Shown here: positions 19,301 to 28,987 of the stretch, piece after piece
Position numbering within the stretch: position 1 is the first letter of the stretch
How the letters are laid out: each line of letters opens with the position of its first letter
Source: Moraxella sp.
GTDB taxonomy: Bacteria > Pseudomonadota > Gammaproteobacteria > Pseudomonadales > Moraxellaceae
DNA length: 64,000 nt
Assembly (NCBI GenBank): GCA_030530785.1
Contig: JAUMUJ010000002.1
Location: 59,777-123,776, forward strand
Direction of reading: 5' to 3'
Position numbers and translations under genes: made by a program
Notes under the pieces: model-generated
What the model was told of the DNA's origin: nothing
The model's database searches: none
The model's input: the letters and a program-made list of their open reading frames with translations, nothing else

Positions 19301-20175
19301 AGACCAAAATCACTTGCATATTTTAAATCATAAAAAGGCTTAAATACATCAAAATCTGCCATCATCAGCTCATCTAATGCACCATCTAAACAGGTCAGAT
19401 AATCATCATCAATTACATCTATGCTATCAATTGGGGCATTATAAAACTGCAATGCCACTTTAACTGTCTCAAAAACAAGTATGGTTTGACTAAATAACGA
19501 TGAATCAATCATCTGATACAGTCTTGGATTATGGGTCGCTACAAAACTATGCTCACGGCGTAACTCATCATGGATTAAAGAATGCACCATTTCATCATCA
19601 TTCATGGTAATGGCAGTATCTGCCTGATAGCTCATTTCTGATGAAAATTCTTTAAGCCATTTTTGAGCCAAACTGTCTAATGTGCCAATAAATAATTTAT
19701 CCAATGTTGCCAATAATAACGAGATACGAAGTAACGCAAAATCTAAGGCTTTTGTGTTTTCATCAGTCAAAAGATAAGCAATTAAATGTAAATTTATTTT
19801 ATCATCAAATCCTATAATACCAAAATCATTTGCTTTTTGTTCAATTTCATCAATAATATCATCAATGTGATATTCGCCAAATCCTGACAAAAACCAATGG
19901 GGAAACTGCTCTTTACTTGATTGTATCCAATGAATATAATGATAAAACTCATTTAATCTTGATTGCAATCTTTCTTGCATTTCTTTGGCAGAATTTCGGG
20001 TAAAAGTTGTGGCGATGATACGCTCAGGCGGGTATTTTTTTTCAATCAATAATCTTAATAAAATACCCGTTAATGTCCAAGTTTTACCTGTACCTGCGGA
20101 CGCTTCTATCAAATAGCCACCTTGTAAGGTGCATTCAATGGCGGGAATGATTTTTTTGTCTTTTTGTGTTGTCAT
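16312..20175 (-). CDS. recB: Exodeoxyribonuclease V beta subunit RecB
   Basis: 1287 residues (E. coli 1180). 3'-5' UvrD-type helicase plus nuclease of RecBCD, for double-strand break repair and degradation of foreign linear DNA. Walker A EASAGTGKTWT (24-34), DESQDINGLQ, VGDPKQAIYLFRG, TIHKSKGLEFP and YVALTRASEQ are helicase motifs. Near residue 1170 the nuclease site GEIDLI...IVDYKSN keeps the catalytic Asp, Asp and Lys. The ATG at 20175 has GGAA 6 bases upstream; a GTG at 20187 is also in frame. The gene is markedly AT-rich: one 60-base line at 18961 holds 12 G/C. Confidence 0.95.
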   Translation of the reverse strand: MTTQKDKKIIPAIECTLQGGYLIEASAGTGKTWTLTGILLRLLIEKKYPPERIIATTFTRNSAKEMQERLQSRLNEFYHYIHWIQSSKEQFPHWFLSGFGEYHIDDIIDEIEQKANDFGIIGFDDKINLHLIAYLLTDENTKALDFALLRISLLLATLDKLFIGTLDSLAQKWLKEFSSEMSYQADTAITMNDDEMVHSLIHDELRREHSFVATHNPRLYQMIDSSLFSQTILVFETVKVALQFYNAPIDSIDVIDDDYLTCLDGALDELMMADFDVFKPFYDLKYASDFGLKISVMTKNFGKLPNIIELIKEHKSNFVSFLDDDEKKFLENISNIDDGDKLFKKNHEKNKEKFYQLPTNHLKFLNYLYQKINQLNQDYQNYLHRKIAIAVKEKLKISLENKNQSTFTYQMVRLNEALSNNPSLARHIRYLYPVALIDESQDINGLQAEMINHVYLNPLKKEIQKNKKSQGFLLLVGDPKQAIYLFRGGDVSNYNMVKYTKTIKDNQEMMVLNQSLILNENHRSHQDLIETLNTWFCQNDDGHNHASFGDSISYQHITTKNKAQKLSWQSQNMNVLPDYLTHHAVNVLYFAQDEQSLDEYQGVAYHINSLLQNGHTITQDGTSRVILPSDIAILARRKKDLDNIKKHLNELGIHAISPKEVHVFTTQSAKDLYHLLSLMLDVVNHQKLGMILTSPLFGLSLDESISLLNHHADAYHELIAYFNHARMLFYHQGAIGAINHCLSKNPLKKFYPNSQKNTLWEQIAMQGERYMADLSQVIELIGVRQHSDNHHISQFMSWFLSMTQGKDKSEAYHQLPLPSETGVTLMTIHKSKGLEFPIVYIFGLGDANNDKTASRFYTYSDDDYVRRISPKPDKDNEPLFYQSQKEKEEINEAKRLGYVALTRASEQVFVIAKEIKPKTKMPSRPLYLWFDCADKDLSLPQRLSDDVGWIAMNDVKQLNKQYYQINDNAPQMLLYQEWQHVFKQNHFYAEHSTSATDIINKFDTTNVSNHDLEHDDILIKSTTVYDNNISYQDNDIRLSFIKGKEAGTFLHHILKDVETDHISDTINKTAKHFGFIYYVSPSLVDSDMAQIHQNNHDALREWVNDIISIPMLSSSVSLNDLPKKSHARELSFSLGISSLFTPNHINDLFHQYTDKKINIINDNPMGYYKYLNGEIDLIYEHQNKFYIVDYKSNFISHQLSDYHQDTLNHVMNEAGYWLQACIYQLALHRLLSIRIKDYQGNESNYLGEVEFIFLRGLDKKNPSLGHINWSIPIELVLSLDKLLGHYF

Positions 20176-20188
20176 GATAATTTCCACA

Positions 20189-23100
20189 TCATAAAATCGC
20201 TTTTAAATATTGATGAATGGGAGCAAATAGCTGTTTGGCGATTGGCAATGTATCTAACAAACTTTGTTTTGGGTCTTGGTGTTTTAAAATAAATTGCCAA
20301 TGTTCATGATGACTGTTATTTTCATCAACAAAACCAAAATAGGGATAATTCAACCAATCATTTAAAGATGGCATTTTTTTATCGTCTTTGGCGTGATTGA
20401 TACCATCTCGGCACGTCATCACAAATGGGGTTTCTTTGGCAAGTTTGGCAATGATGATAAATTGACATAAATACAATTTGGCTTTATCGGGCGATATTGG
20501 CGGGAGCATAAATACCGTTTTTCCCTTAAACCCAATCTCATCGCTGGATTTATAAAACTGCCAAATGCTCGTTTTATTTTGAGCATCATCGCACATCTGC
20601 CAACATAAATGAGACAGCCAAAATGCCACCAAATGCACGGCTTTGGCGGTATTGGGTAGCAGATTTAGCCACAAAGTTTCGCCCTGCTGGGGGAGCTTTG
20701 CCACCAATGTCATCGCTTGATTTGCCACCACAAATGATACTGACCGCTCGGACAAAGCAGTCAGCTGATATGAATAGTCGCCATTACAGGCAAATCGCTG
20801 ATGAAGCTCATTACTTAGGCATTTGTCATCAATTTTGGTCAGCATGGCAATAAACTGTGTCATTTTTTCATCAAAAACGTGTAAATACTCACCCACCACC
20901 GTCCGTCTTGGCACGCCTGCAGGCAATAAATCTCCATAATACAAGGATTGTAGGTCAGCCATGCTTTCTTGTCCGTGATTTGTCTTTGCTTTATCTGTGC
21001 TTTGTGATAAAAGCTGTTCATTGACAGATGATAATTTTTGACCATCAAACACGCCTGATTTTGCCAAATTCAGTAGAAAATCATTAAGCTGGTAACTTTG
21101 CAAATTATCCAATGCCAACGGCTCATCGGGCAAAACATCATTGGCGGTGGGCAAAAATTTAAGTTTTTGGCTTAAAAAGGCTCGGGCAGGCTTGGTAATG
21201 GTACTAATCAGTTCACTGATGTTTTGATGATAAAACGTCTGTGCGTCATGGGGGGCAATGTGCCACGCTTGGATAAATTCATCAAGCACATCGCCCAAAT
21301 GCCATGCCTGCTCATCAGATGATGACGTAATGACTGCCAACGTGGTGGCAATGCTTTGTAACTGCTCGGGTTTTGGTAATGACACAGTAGGTACATCGTC
21401 ATGGCGACCGTCTAATGCCTGACGCACCAACTGCCAAATCATGGGCGGGGGCAGGCTTTGTTTTTGGCGTTGTTTTAGCTCAAACAATTTGTGGTGCAGA
21501 TAATTTTTTAGCTCATCATCGCCCATGTTTGGGGCTGATGATTGATAAAAGACTTGTTTATCAAAGGCATGAGCTTCGTGATATGTGATGAAATACTGCT
21601 CTATCAGCTCGGGCAAAACCCTTTGAACATCATAGGCACTCTTATCCACGCCATCATCTGACATCTGCCATAAAGCGTCGGTTTTAAAAAACTGCAACAG
21701 TTCGCCCACCACAGAAGCAGGCAACAGTTCGGTCTGACCATCGGGACTGACCCCATTATAAAAAATCAACACCCTATCTTTGGTGCATAATAATGCGTCC
21801 AAAAACGCCCCGTTATCATCATCTTCATTATAACGGTCGCCCCGCTGATTGATACCCGCTCGCATTAAGTCTAAGCGCACTGCTTTGTCTTGGCGGGGAA
21901 AAGCAGACAGATTCATGCCCAGCATGATGGTCAAGCCAAAAGGCACACTTCTTAACGCCCCAAAGCGAGCAAAGGTAATACTCTCAGCAGGTTCAGCACT
22001 CAATGCTTGGGCTTTAACATCGCTAACCAAACTGTTTAGCACAAATTTTAGACTAAGCTGTACTTTGTCGCTTATTTGCGATGTGTGGCGATAGTGGCTT
22101 TTATTTGCCCTTAGGCTGGCTTTCATGGCATTTTTTGCATTAAAAATCGCTCGCATGGCAATGCTTTGATGGAATACCCCAAAATACCGCTTAATGACAT
22201 CGTGTTCTATTTGTTCTAATAATATCTCCACATCGTCTACCTTGTGGTATTGGTGGCGGTTGTCGTGCAATCCTTGATGAATGGCGGTCAAGGCGTTAAT
22301 GACTTTCTCATCTGCCAAACTGACCCCCTCTAAGGGCAACACCGCTTCGGCAAATGCCCCATCTTGCCACGAAAACGGGTGTAAAGTGGTGTTTGGCGTG
22401 CCATCATTTGGGGCAAGTAAGCCCAGCACCACACGGTCAAGAGCATAACTAAATGTATAACGATAATCACGGTCGTTATCATCTAAGGTTTGCGACAGAT
22501 GAAACTCATCAAACCCCCGCCGAAATCCCGCTTGTTTTAACAGCTCACAGCCTCGTTTCATCTCATCAAATCTAAGCCCAAAACTTTCACACAACACAGG
22601 CGACAGTAGCCATTCATAGACATCATCAGCATAAAAACGAGATGACGGCTCACCAAGCAGTTCATAAAAGCCTGAGATGGCATATAACAGCTCATCAATA
22701 TTTTTATCGGTCGTCCCTGTGATTTTAATGGGCAAAGTCAAACCATCAATGCCTTGCCCCTTAGGAAACACCGCCAAAATCAACTCTTGGGCAGCCGCCA
22801 CATCAGGCAGTAGCACCACCACATCGGACAATGTTCGCCGTCTGTCGCTGGGTTCATTTAAATATTTGGCTATCATCAAGCGAGCAATTTCTAACTGCCT
22901 TTTTAAACTGTGGCAAGCATGAATGGACAGGCTCTCTCCCAGTTCAAGTGGTAAACCCACCTTTGGACGGCTTTTTTGGGCAAGGGTCTCATCACTTTGT
23001 AACAGCTGTAACATCTGTCGCCCCATCTCTTGCCCTGTCTCCACATCGCCATCACCAAGCATTAAAATGTCTTGTTTTAAGGCGTTGAGTAATGTGGGCT

Positions 23101-24262
23101 TTTTGTCATAATGACGCACAAAATGCTCTTGCCAGTTGATGACCCACGCCCCATCGTCCGCCCCACCCGTCATGTCGGCAAGCATGGCAAACGTCTCTCG
23201 GGACTCTTTACCAAGCCGTGATAATAAACCATGTCCGTAGTCTTTTAAATAGACACTGTCAGGCTTGATGATACGCTGGGTCAGTAGCCAATTTTTATCC
23301 ACAATGTCTGCCCAAAACATCATAGACGGATTAAAATGCAATAGCACCACGTCCAAATACAGCGACAACTGCTTTAAAAAATCCAGCTCCACTTGTGGGA
23401 TTTGTTGAATGGTAAACAGGTATAAACGGCTGGGCAATACCGATTTTGCCCGCCTTGCCAGCTCATCGCCCCGCTTACCTGACAATACCTGCCAAAACCG
23501 CTTTTCCAGTGCCGTCCGATACAGATACGTCTGGGCAAACAGCTCATGCCACAGATGCCCAAGCAACCTTTCAAGCGACAGATAGTGGTTTTGTAACCAC
23601 TCGGGCAAAGCATCGTCCGTATCAGCCATCTCATCGGTGGGTCTTACCACATGAAACTCACGCTCCAAGCGGGCTTTGTTGTTCATCATTTGCACCACTT
23701 CTTCTGCCAGCGATTGACCATTTGCCCATGCCGACAGCCATTTTGGACGGTGAGTTAAATAACGCACATACACACGAGACAGCTCATCACACGCCTGCCA
23801 CAGACGTTGCTCTGGAATGCTGTGCGTGATGGGGTCATATAGGGGCTTGATAAGCATATGTAAAGGGTGGCTGTCATCATCTAAGATGGGCGTTTGGTGG
23901 TGCTTGATGGCAGATGACACAAAACCAAAAATCCGCCATCGCATGATAGACGCTGACAGTACCGCCACCTCAGGAACGACCAATGCGTCATTGGGATAAT
24001 AATAAGCGTCCTGCTCCAACACTCTTTGGGTCATCTGCCATTGATATTTGCCCCAAAACTGTGCGGTAAACAACGTACTTACCCCAATTCTAAGAGCCAC
24101 CTGCTTGGTCAGCCAATCGCCCAGCACCATAGATGGCACAATCACAGTAAATGGAGCAAACACCGCCTGACCTAAATCCAAACCTTGTGAATTATCTTTA
24201 TAAAAATCAATAAGATGACTAACTAATGTGTCAGTATCATTAGACTGAATGATAGAAAACAT
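20189..24262 (-). CDS. recC: Exodeoxyribonuclease V gamma subunit RecC
   Basis: 1357 residues, clearly longer than E. coli RecC (1122). RecC splits the duplex and scans the 3' strand for Chi. The N-terminus FTVIVPSMVLGDWLTKQVA...GVSTLFTAQFWGKYQW matches the degenerate helicase domain of RecC; IHACHSLKRQLE and VVVLLPDV are further family stretches. It is the first gene of recC-recB-recD, diverging from dnaE across 117 bases. Unlike recB, its composition is normal to GC-rich. The Chi sequence of this organism cannot be predicted from it. Confidence 0.93.
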   Translation of the reverse strand: MFSIIQSNDTDTLVSHLIDFYKDNSQGLDLGQAVFAPFTVIVPSMVLGDWLTKQVALRIGVSTLFTAQFWGKYQWQMTQRVLEQDAYYYPNDALVVPEVAVLSASIMRWRIFGFVSSAIKHHQTPILDDDSHPLHMLIKPLYDPITHSIPEQRLWQACDELSRVYVRYLTHRPKWLSAWANGQSLAEEVVQMMNNKARLEREFHVVRPTDEMADTDDALPEWLQNHYLSLERLLGHLWHELFAQTYLYRTALEKRFWQVLSGKRGDELARRAKSVLPSRLYLFTIQQIPQVELDFLKQLSLYLDVVLLHFNPSMMFWADIVDKNWLLTQRIIKPDSVYLKDYGHGLLSRLGKESRETFAMLADMTGGADDGAWVINWQEHFVRHYDKKPTLLNALKQDILMLGDGDVETGQEMGRQMLQLLQSDETLAQKSRPKVGLPLELGESLSIHACHSLKRQLEIARLMIAKYLNEPSDRRRTLSDVVVLLPDVAAAQELILAVFPKGQGIDGLTLPIKITGTTDKNIDELLYAISGFYELLGEPSSRFYADDVYEWLLSPVLCESFGLRFDEMKRGCELLKQAGFRRGFDEFHLSQTLDDNDRDYRYTFSYALDRVVLGLLAPNDGTPNTTLHPFSWQDGAFAEAVLPLEGVSLADEKVINALTAIHQGLHDNRHQYHKVDDVEILLEQIEHDVIKRYFGVFHQSIAMRAIFNAKNAMKASLRANKSHYRHTSQISDKVQLSLKFVLNSLVSDVKAQALSAEPAESITFARFGALRSVPFGLTIMLGMNLSAFPRQDKAVRLDLMRAGINQRGDRYNEDDDNGAFLDALLCTKDRVLIFYNGVSPDGQTELLPASVVGELLQFFKTDALWQMSDDGVDKSAYDVQRVLPELIEQYFITYHEAHAFDKQVFYQSSAPNMGDDELKNYLHHKLFELKQRQKQSLPPPMIWQLVRQALDGRHDDVPTVSLPKPEQLQSIATTLAVITSSSDEQAWHLGDVLDEFIQAWHIAPHDAQTFYHQNISELISTITKPARAFLSQKLKFLPTANDVLPDEPLALDNLQSYQLNDFLLNLAKSGVFDGQKLSSVNEQLLSQSTDKAKTNHGQESMADLQSLYYGDLLPAGVPRRTVVGEYLHVFDEKMTQFIAMLTKIDDKCLSNELHQRFACNGDYSYQLTALSERSVSFVVANQAMTLVAKLPQQGETLWLNLLPNTAKAVHLVAFWLSHLCWQMCDDAQNKTSIWQFYKSSDEIGFKGKTVFMLPPISPDKAKLYLCQFIIIAKLAKETPFVMTCRDGINHAKDDKKMPSLNDWLNYPYFGFVDENNSHHEHWQFILKHQDPKQSLLDTLPIAKQLFAPIHQYLKAIL

Positions 24263-24323
24263 GGCGCGTCTTTTAATAAAATTTTAGCTATTTTACATCG
24301 CTTTTTTGGCTTTGCCAAATGTG

Positions 24324-24352
24324 TTTACACACCCAGCATAAGCGGTTATAAT
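24324..24352 (+). promoter_or_regulatory. dnaE promoter
   Basis: TTTACA (24324-24329), a 17-base spacer and TATAAT (24347-24352): the best consensus promoter in the window. The leader to the ATG at 24380 would be about 20 bases. Confidence 0.8.
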
Positions 24353-24379
24353 GCTCATTTTTGGCATTGGTGGATATTC

Positions 24380-27300
24380 ATGGCATTTGTACATTTGGGC
24401 GTAAGAAGCGAATACGCCATCGTTGACTCTATCGTACGCATTGATGAGCTGGTTGCTCGTGCCAAAGAAGACGGACAAACATCACTGGGGCTGGCGGATT
24501 TGCACAACACTTTTGCTTTGGTTAAATTTTATAAAGCCTGCACCAAAGCAGGGATTAAGCCCATACTTGGGGCAGAAGTGGTCATCGGTGATGCCATTGA
24601 TGATAATGCCGAATACAACAATTTTAGCATCATCTTGTACGCCATGAACAATGACGGCTACAAAAATCTGCTACGTTTGGTCTCCGACAGTTACACCATG
24701 CGTCCGATGGGCGATAATGGCAAAGTTGCCATACTTACCCCCATCATCACAAAATCCGCCTTGACTGAGCGAAATGATGGACTGATTGCCATCTTAACCC
24801 ACCGCTCCGAAACCGCTCCCGCTCTATACAGTCAGCACCCCGAGCGAGTGCTTGAACTGCTTGATTATTACAAAAGTACCTTTGGCGACCGCTTATATCT
24901 TGCCATCAAACGCACCCACACAGGCGATGATGATTATAACAAAAATACCATCATCTACGGCTCACAGGCACACATACCCATCATTGCTCATAATGACGTG
25001 CGTTTTATGAACCCAAGTGTACAGTCTTTAGGCAAAGAAGATGCCACCAGTAGCGACTTTGAAGCCCATGAAGCTCGTGTGTGTATTGCCAGTGGCTATG
25101 TGCTTGCCGACAAAATCCGACCTCGTATTTATTCTGAAAATCAGTATTTTCGCACCCAAGACGAGATGCAAACCTTATTTGCTGACATACCCCAAGTTAT
25201 TGAAAATACAAATCTTTTAGCCAGTCGCTGTAACGTTACGCTCACGCTTGGCAAAAACTTTTTACCCGCCTTTCCCATACCTGATGGCATGACCGAAGAG
25301 AGCTTTTTTAGAAAAACTGCCGAAGATGGTCTCAATGTCCGCTTAGACAAGCTCTATCCGCCACACACCCGAAACGAAAGCTGGGCGGACACACGCCGCG
25401 TCTATGATGAACGTCTTGAGTTTGAGATGGGTATTATCCTAAAAATGGGCTTTCCTGGTTATTTTCTTATCGTGATGGACTTTATCCGCTGGGCAAAAGA
25501 AAATGGCGTGCCTGTCGGACCTGGTCGTGGCTCGGGGGCGGGGTCTTTGGTGGCATACAGTTTAAACATCACTGACCTTGATCCGCTACATTATGATTTG
25601 CTGTTTGAACGTTTTTTAAACCCCGAACGGGTCAGCATGCCTGATTTTGATGTGGATTTTTGTATTGATGGGCGAGATCGTGTCATTGACTATGTCGCTC
25701 GTGCCTATGGGCGTATGGCAGTTTCACAAATCATCACCTTTGGCACAATGGGAGCAAAAGCAGTGGTGCGCGATGTGGCTCGGGTACAAGGCAAATCCTA
25801 TGGTTTGGCGGATAAAATCTCCAAACTTATCCCAAAAACTCCTGGCATATCTTTGGCAAAAGCCCAAGAAGAAGAACCTCTACTAAACGACCTTTTAACC
25901 AACCCTGATGACGGCGACCATGAACAAGCCTTAGAAATTTGGGAGATGGCTCAAAAATTAGAGGGCATTACCCGTAATGTCGGCAAACACGCAGGGGGCG
26001 TACTCATCGCCCCAAACCGCATCAGTGATTTTAGTGCGGTGTATTGCGATGATGAGGGACATTTTGTCAGCCAATACGACAAGGACGATGTGGAAGCAGT
26101 GGGGCTGGTTAAATTTGACTTTTTGGGACTTCGTAACCTAACTGTCATCAAATCCGCCATTGACAACATAGACGCACGCCGAGCCAAAGAGGGCAAAGAC
26201 CCCATTGACCTTGATACCTTACCTCTTGATGACATGGACGTATATCGCTCTGTACTACAAGCAGGAAATACCACCGCCGTATTCCAGCTTGAAAGCTCGG
26301 GCATGAAAAAATACCTAAAACAACTCAAACCGTCCAACATAGAAGACGTGATTGCGATGTGTGCCTTGTACCGACCTGGTCCTTTGGAGTCGGGCATGGT
26401 GTCGGATTTTATTGACCGAAAACAAGGCATTCAAGAGATTGCTTATCCCCACCCTGATTTTCAGCATTCTTGTTTAGAACCATCACTAAAACCCACCTAC
26501 GGTGTCATCGTCTATCAAGAGCAAGTCATGCAAATCGCCCAAACGATGGCAGGCTATACGCTAGGTGGGGCAGATATGTTACGCCGAGCGATGGGCAAGA
26601 AAAAACCCGAAGAGATGGCGATACAGCGAAAGGTTTTTGTTGAAGGAGCGGTCGGACAAGGGTTTTCAGGGGAGCTTGCAGGACAGATTTTTGATTTGGT
26701 AGAAAAATTTGCAGGGTATGGTTTTAACAAATCACACTCGGCGGCCTATGGCGTGCTTGCTTATCAAACCGCTTATTTAAAGCATTATTATCCTGCTGAG
26801 TTTATGTCTGCCGTCTTAACATCGGAGATGAATGACACTGACACAGTGGTGTCATTGATTGGCGATTGTAAGGATAATTTTGGTCTGTCTGTGCTACCAC
26901 CTAGCATTAACCACAGTCAATGGCGATTTGTAACCGACCCCACCGACCCCACGCACACTCGTATCATCTCAGGACTTGGGGCAGTTAAAGGTGTGGGCGA
27001 AGATGCCGTTGCCAGTATCGTTAAAGCTCGCCAGGAGAGTGAGTTTAAGGACTTATACGATTTTTGTAATCGGGTGGACACCAAAAAAGTCGGCAAACGT
27101 GCCTTAGAAGCCCTCATCTGTGCAGGGTGCTTTGATGACATGGCGGTAAAACTTGCCCCCCAATTTGCCGACCAAAATCATCACGTCAGAGGTGGATTAT
27201 GGGAACAGTTACCCCAAGCGATGGAAGTGGCTCACCAAAACCGCCAAAATACCATTGATGGTACGTTGGATTTATTTAGTGAAGTTGATGATGGACTGTC

Positions 27301-28153
27301 AGTTGCCCCGCCTCTACAAAACATCGTTTGGGGCGACCAAACTCGCCTACGTGGCGAAAAAGACACGCTTGGATTATATCTGACAGGACACCCTTTGGAT
27401 AAATATCGCCAAGAGTTACCCCAGTTTGTCAGTGTCAGCCACCTTAGTGATGTCAGCGACACAGGACAAAACAAATTCATCAAAGTGGCAGGGCTTGTGG
27501 TAGACGTCGCAAATTTTGGCAACCGTATCGCCATCACATTGGACGATGGGACAGCTCGGCTTGAAATTAGCTGTTATGCCGACAAATACACCCACCTAAA
27601 ATCCACCTTAGAGAGCAACATCAGCCTAAGCGACAATCTGATGGTCAAATACGAACGCACCATTAAAAACGAAAAAAACTTCAATCCCCACAAGCTCAAC
27701 GTTCAAACCCTTGCCAAAATTGACAAAAAAGACTGGGAAGCCATTCATAACCTAAACGGTGCCATCATCATTGCCCGCATCAGCGTGCGTGAAAATGACG
27801 GGCGACTGTTTGCTCGACTGCATGGGGCAAACACCCTGACCCAAGCCAGACTTCGTTATCTGTCAGGGGTCAATATCAAACTTTCTAGTGATGATACCCA
27901 TCGCTTGCATGAGCTGATTGGCTTATTAAAAGAAAACAACCCACCCAATACCCAAGACCTACCCCAAAACCCTGATGACGACACACCAGATGAGCCATTG
28001 AGTGATGGCTGTTTGCCCATTTCTTTGTACATTTATGATGATTGTGGGCTGTGTAAAGTCATGACCAATGACAGATTTCGCTTTTATCCGTCCGATGAAG
28101 CCATGAGCAAACTGTACACGCTTTTTGAGCCAGACACTTTAAAATTTTATTGA
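24380..28153 (+). CDS. dnaE: DNA polymerase III alpha subunit
   Basis: 1257 residues, about 100 longer than E. coli DnaE. It is the replicative polymerase. Order: PHP domain (1 to ~280), C-family polymerase core with GPGRGSGAGSL, the PDFDVDFCIDGRD aspartates and KFDFLGLRN, helix-hairpin-helix tail and an OB fold near 1030. The PHP start reads HLGVRSEY where the family usually has HLxVHS/T, so one metal-type histidine is Arg; PHP proofreading is not expected. It is followed at 10 bases by trmJ and diverges from recC. Confidence 0.97.
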   Translation: MAFVHLGVRSEYAIVDSIVRIDELVARAKEDGQTSLGLADLHNTFALVKFYKACTKAGIKPILGAEVVIGDAIDDNAEYNNFSIILYAMNNDGYKNLLRLVSDSYTMRPMGDNGKVAILTPIITKSALTERNDGLIAILTHRSETAPALYSQHPERVLELLDYYKSTFGDRLYLAIKRTHTGDDDYNKNTIIYGSQAHIPIIAHNDVRFMNPSVQSLGKEDATSSDFEAHEARVCIASGYVLADKIRPRIYSENQYFRTQDEMQTLFADIPQVIENTNLLASRCNVTLTLGKNFLPAFPIPDGMTEESFFRKTAEDGLNVRLDKLYPPHTRNESWADTRRVYDERLEFEMGIILKMGFPGYFLIVMDFIRWAKENGVPVGPGRGSGAGSLVAYSLNITDLDPLHYDLLFERFLNPERVSMPDFDVDFCIDGRDRVIDYVARAYGRMAVSQIITFGTMGAKAVVRDVARVQGKSYGLADKISKLIPKTPGISLAKAQEEEPLLNDLLTNPDDGDHEQALEIWEMAQKLEGITRNVGKHAGGVLIAPNRISDFSAVYCDDEGHFVSQYDKDDVEAVGLVKFDFLGLRNLTVIKSAIDNIDARRAKEGKDPIDLDTLPLDDMDVYRSVLQAGNTTAVFQLESSGMKKYLKQLKPSNIEDVIAMCALYRPGPLESGMVSDFIDRKQGIQEIAYPHPDFQHSCLEPSLKPTYGVIVYQEQVMQIAQTMAGYTLGGADMLRRAMGKKKPEEMAIQRKVFVEGAVGQGFSGELAGQIFDLVEKFAGYGFNKSHSAAYGVLAYQTAYLKHYYPAEFMSAVLTSEMNDTDTVVSLIGDCKDNFGLSVLPPSINHSQWRFVTDPTDPTHTRIISGLGAVKGVGEDAVASIVKARQESEFKDLYDFCNRVDTKKVGKRALEALICAGCFDDMAVKLAPQFADQNHHVRGGLWEQLPQAMEVAHQNRQNTIDGTLDLFSEVDDGLSVAPPLQNIVWGDQTRLRGEKDTLGLYLTGHPLDKYRQELPQFVSVSHLSDVSDTGQNKFIKVAGLVVDVANFGNRIAITLDDGTARLEISCYADKYTHLKSTLESNISLSDNLMVKYERTIKNEKNFNPHKLNVQTLAKIDKKDWEAIHNLNGAIIIARISVRENDGRLFARLHGANTLTQARLRYLSGVNIKLSSDDTHRLHELIGLLKENNPPNTQDLPQNPDDDTPDEPLSDGCLPISLYIYDDCGLCKVMTNDRFRFYPSDEAMSKLYTLFEPDTLKFY

Positions 28154-28163
28154 TGATAGCTTT

Positions 28164-28934
28164 ATGATTTCTTTATTGCCAAACATTCGCATTATCATGA
28201 TAAACACCACCTTGCCTGCCAACATCGGCTCTACTGCCCGTGCCATGCACACGATGGGACTGTCTGACTTGGTGGTGGTCAATCCCCGCCTGCCCATTGA
28301 TGACACCAGCATCGCCAACAGTGCAGGTGGAGTAAGCGTCCTAAAAAACGCCCGTATCGTGGCAACATTAGATGAAGCCATCGGCGACTGCTCACTCATT
28401 TTTGCGTCATCGGCACGCTCTCGACACCTGCCACGCCCTGTCATCAACCCTGCCCAAAGTGCCGATATGATGGGTTGTTTTTTACAAAATCACCCAAACA
28501 CCCACATCGCCATTTTGTTTGGGCGTGAAGACCGTGGGCTGACTAATGATGAGCTGTCTTTGGCAGATTATCACATTCAAATCCCCGCCAATCCTAATTA
28601 TCCTGTCCTAAATGTCGCAAGCTCGGTACAAGTCATCACAAGCAATATCTACGCACATTTTACACATAAAGTACAGACAAACACCCCACAAAATGACTTG
28701 ACCGCCACCATTCGTACCGATTGGGATAATCCCGCCATCACACACGCCCAAAGATTAAGCCTACAAGACAATTTTACCAAACTGCTCATCAATCTTAATC
28801 TTGCTCGTGATAACGAATTAAAAGACCTACCCAACCGCCTATCTCGCCTAAACAGTCGGCTACAACTTGACCAAAAAGAGTACGCCCTACTACAAGCTCT
28901 TATCGCCAAATTACACAAAAGTATTATGCCATAA
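28164..28934 (+). CDS. trmJ: tRNA (cytidine/uridine-2'-O-)-methyltransferase TrmJ
   Basis: 256-residue SPOUT methyltransferase that methylates ribose of nucleotide 32 in tRNA using AdoMet. [48 protein letters not shown]-like [12 protein letters not shown] and the knot-forming NVASSVQV are characteristic. The C-terminal ~90 residues form the family's helical extension. trmJ lies near cysE/iscR in many relatives; here it follows dnaE by 10 bases and precedes cysE. Confidence 0.92.
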   Translation: MISLLPNIRIIMINTTLPANIGSTARAMHTMGLSDLVVVNPRLPIDDTSIANSAGGVSVLKNARIVATLDEAIGDCSLIFASSARSRHLPRPVINPAQSADMMGCFLQNHPNTHIAILFGREDRGLTNDELSLADYHIQIPANPNYPVLNVASSVQVITSNIYAHFTHKVQTNTPQNDLTATIRTDWDNPAITHAQRLSLQDNFTKLLINLNLARDNELKDLPNRLSRLNSRLQLDQKEYALLQALIAKLHKSIMP

Positions 28935-28959
28935 GAATTTTTCATCGCACCATTTTTTA

Positions 28960-28968
28960 TGCTAAAAT
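28960..28968 (+). promoter_or_regulatory. Extended -10 upstream of cysE
   Basis: TGCTAAAAT, 20 bases before the first cysE ATG; the -35 region (TTTCAT, 28940-28945) is weak. cysE may also be read from the dnaE promoter. Confidence 0.4.
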
Positions 28969-28987
28969 ATCATCAATTTTTTATCAG

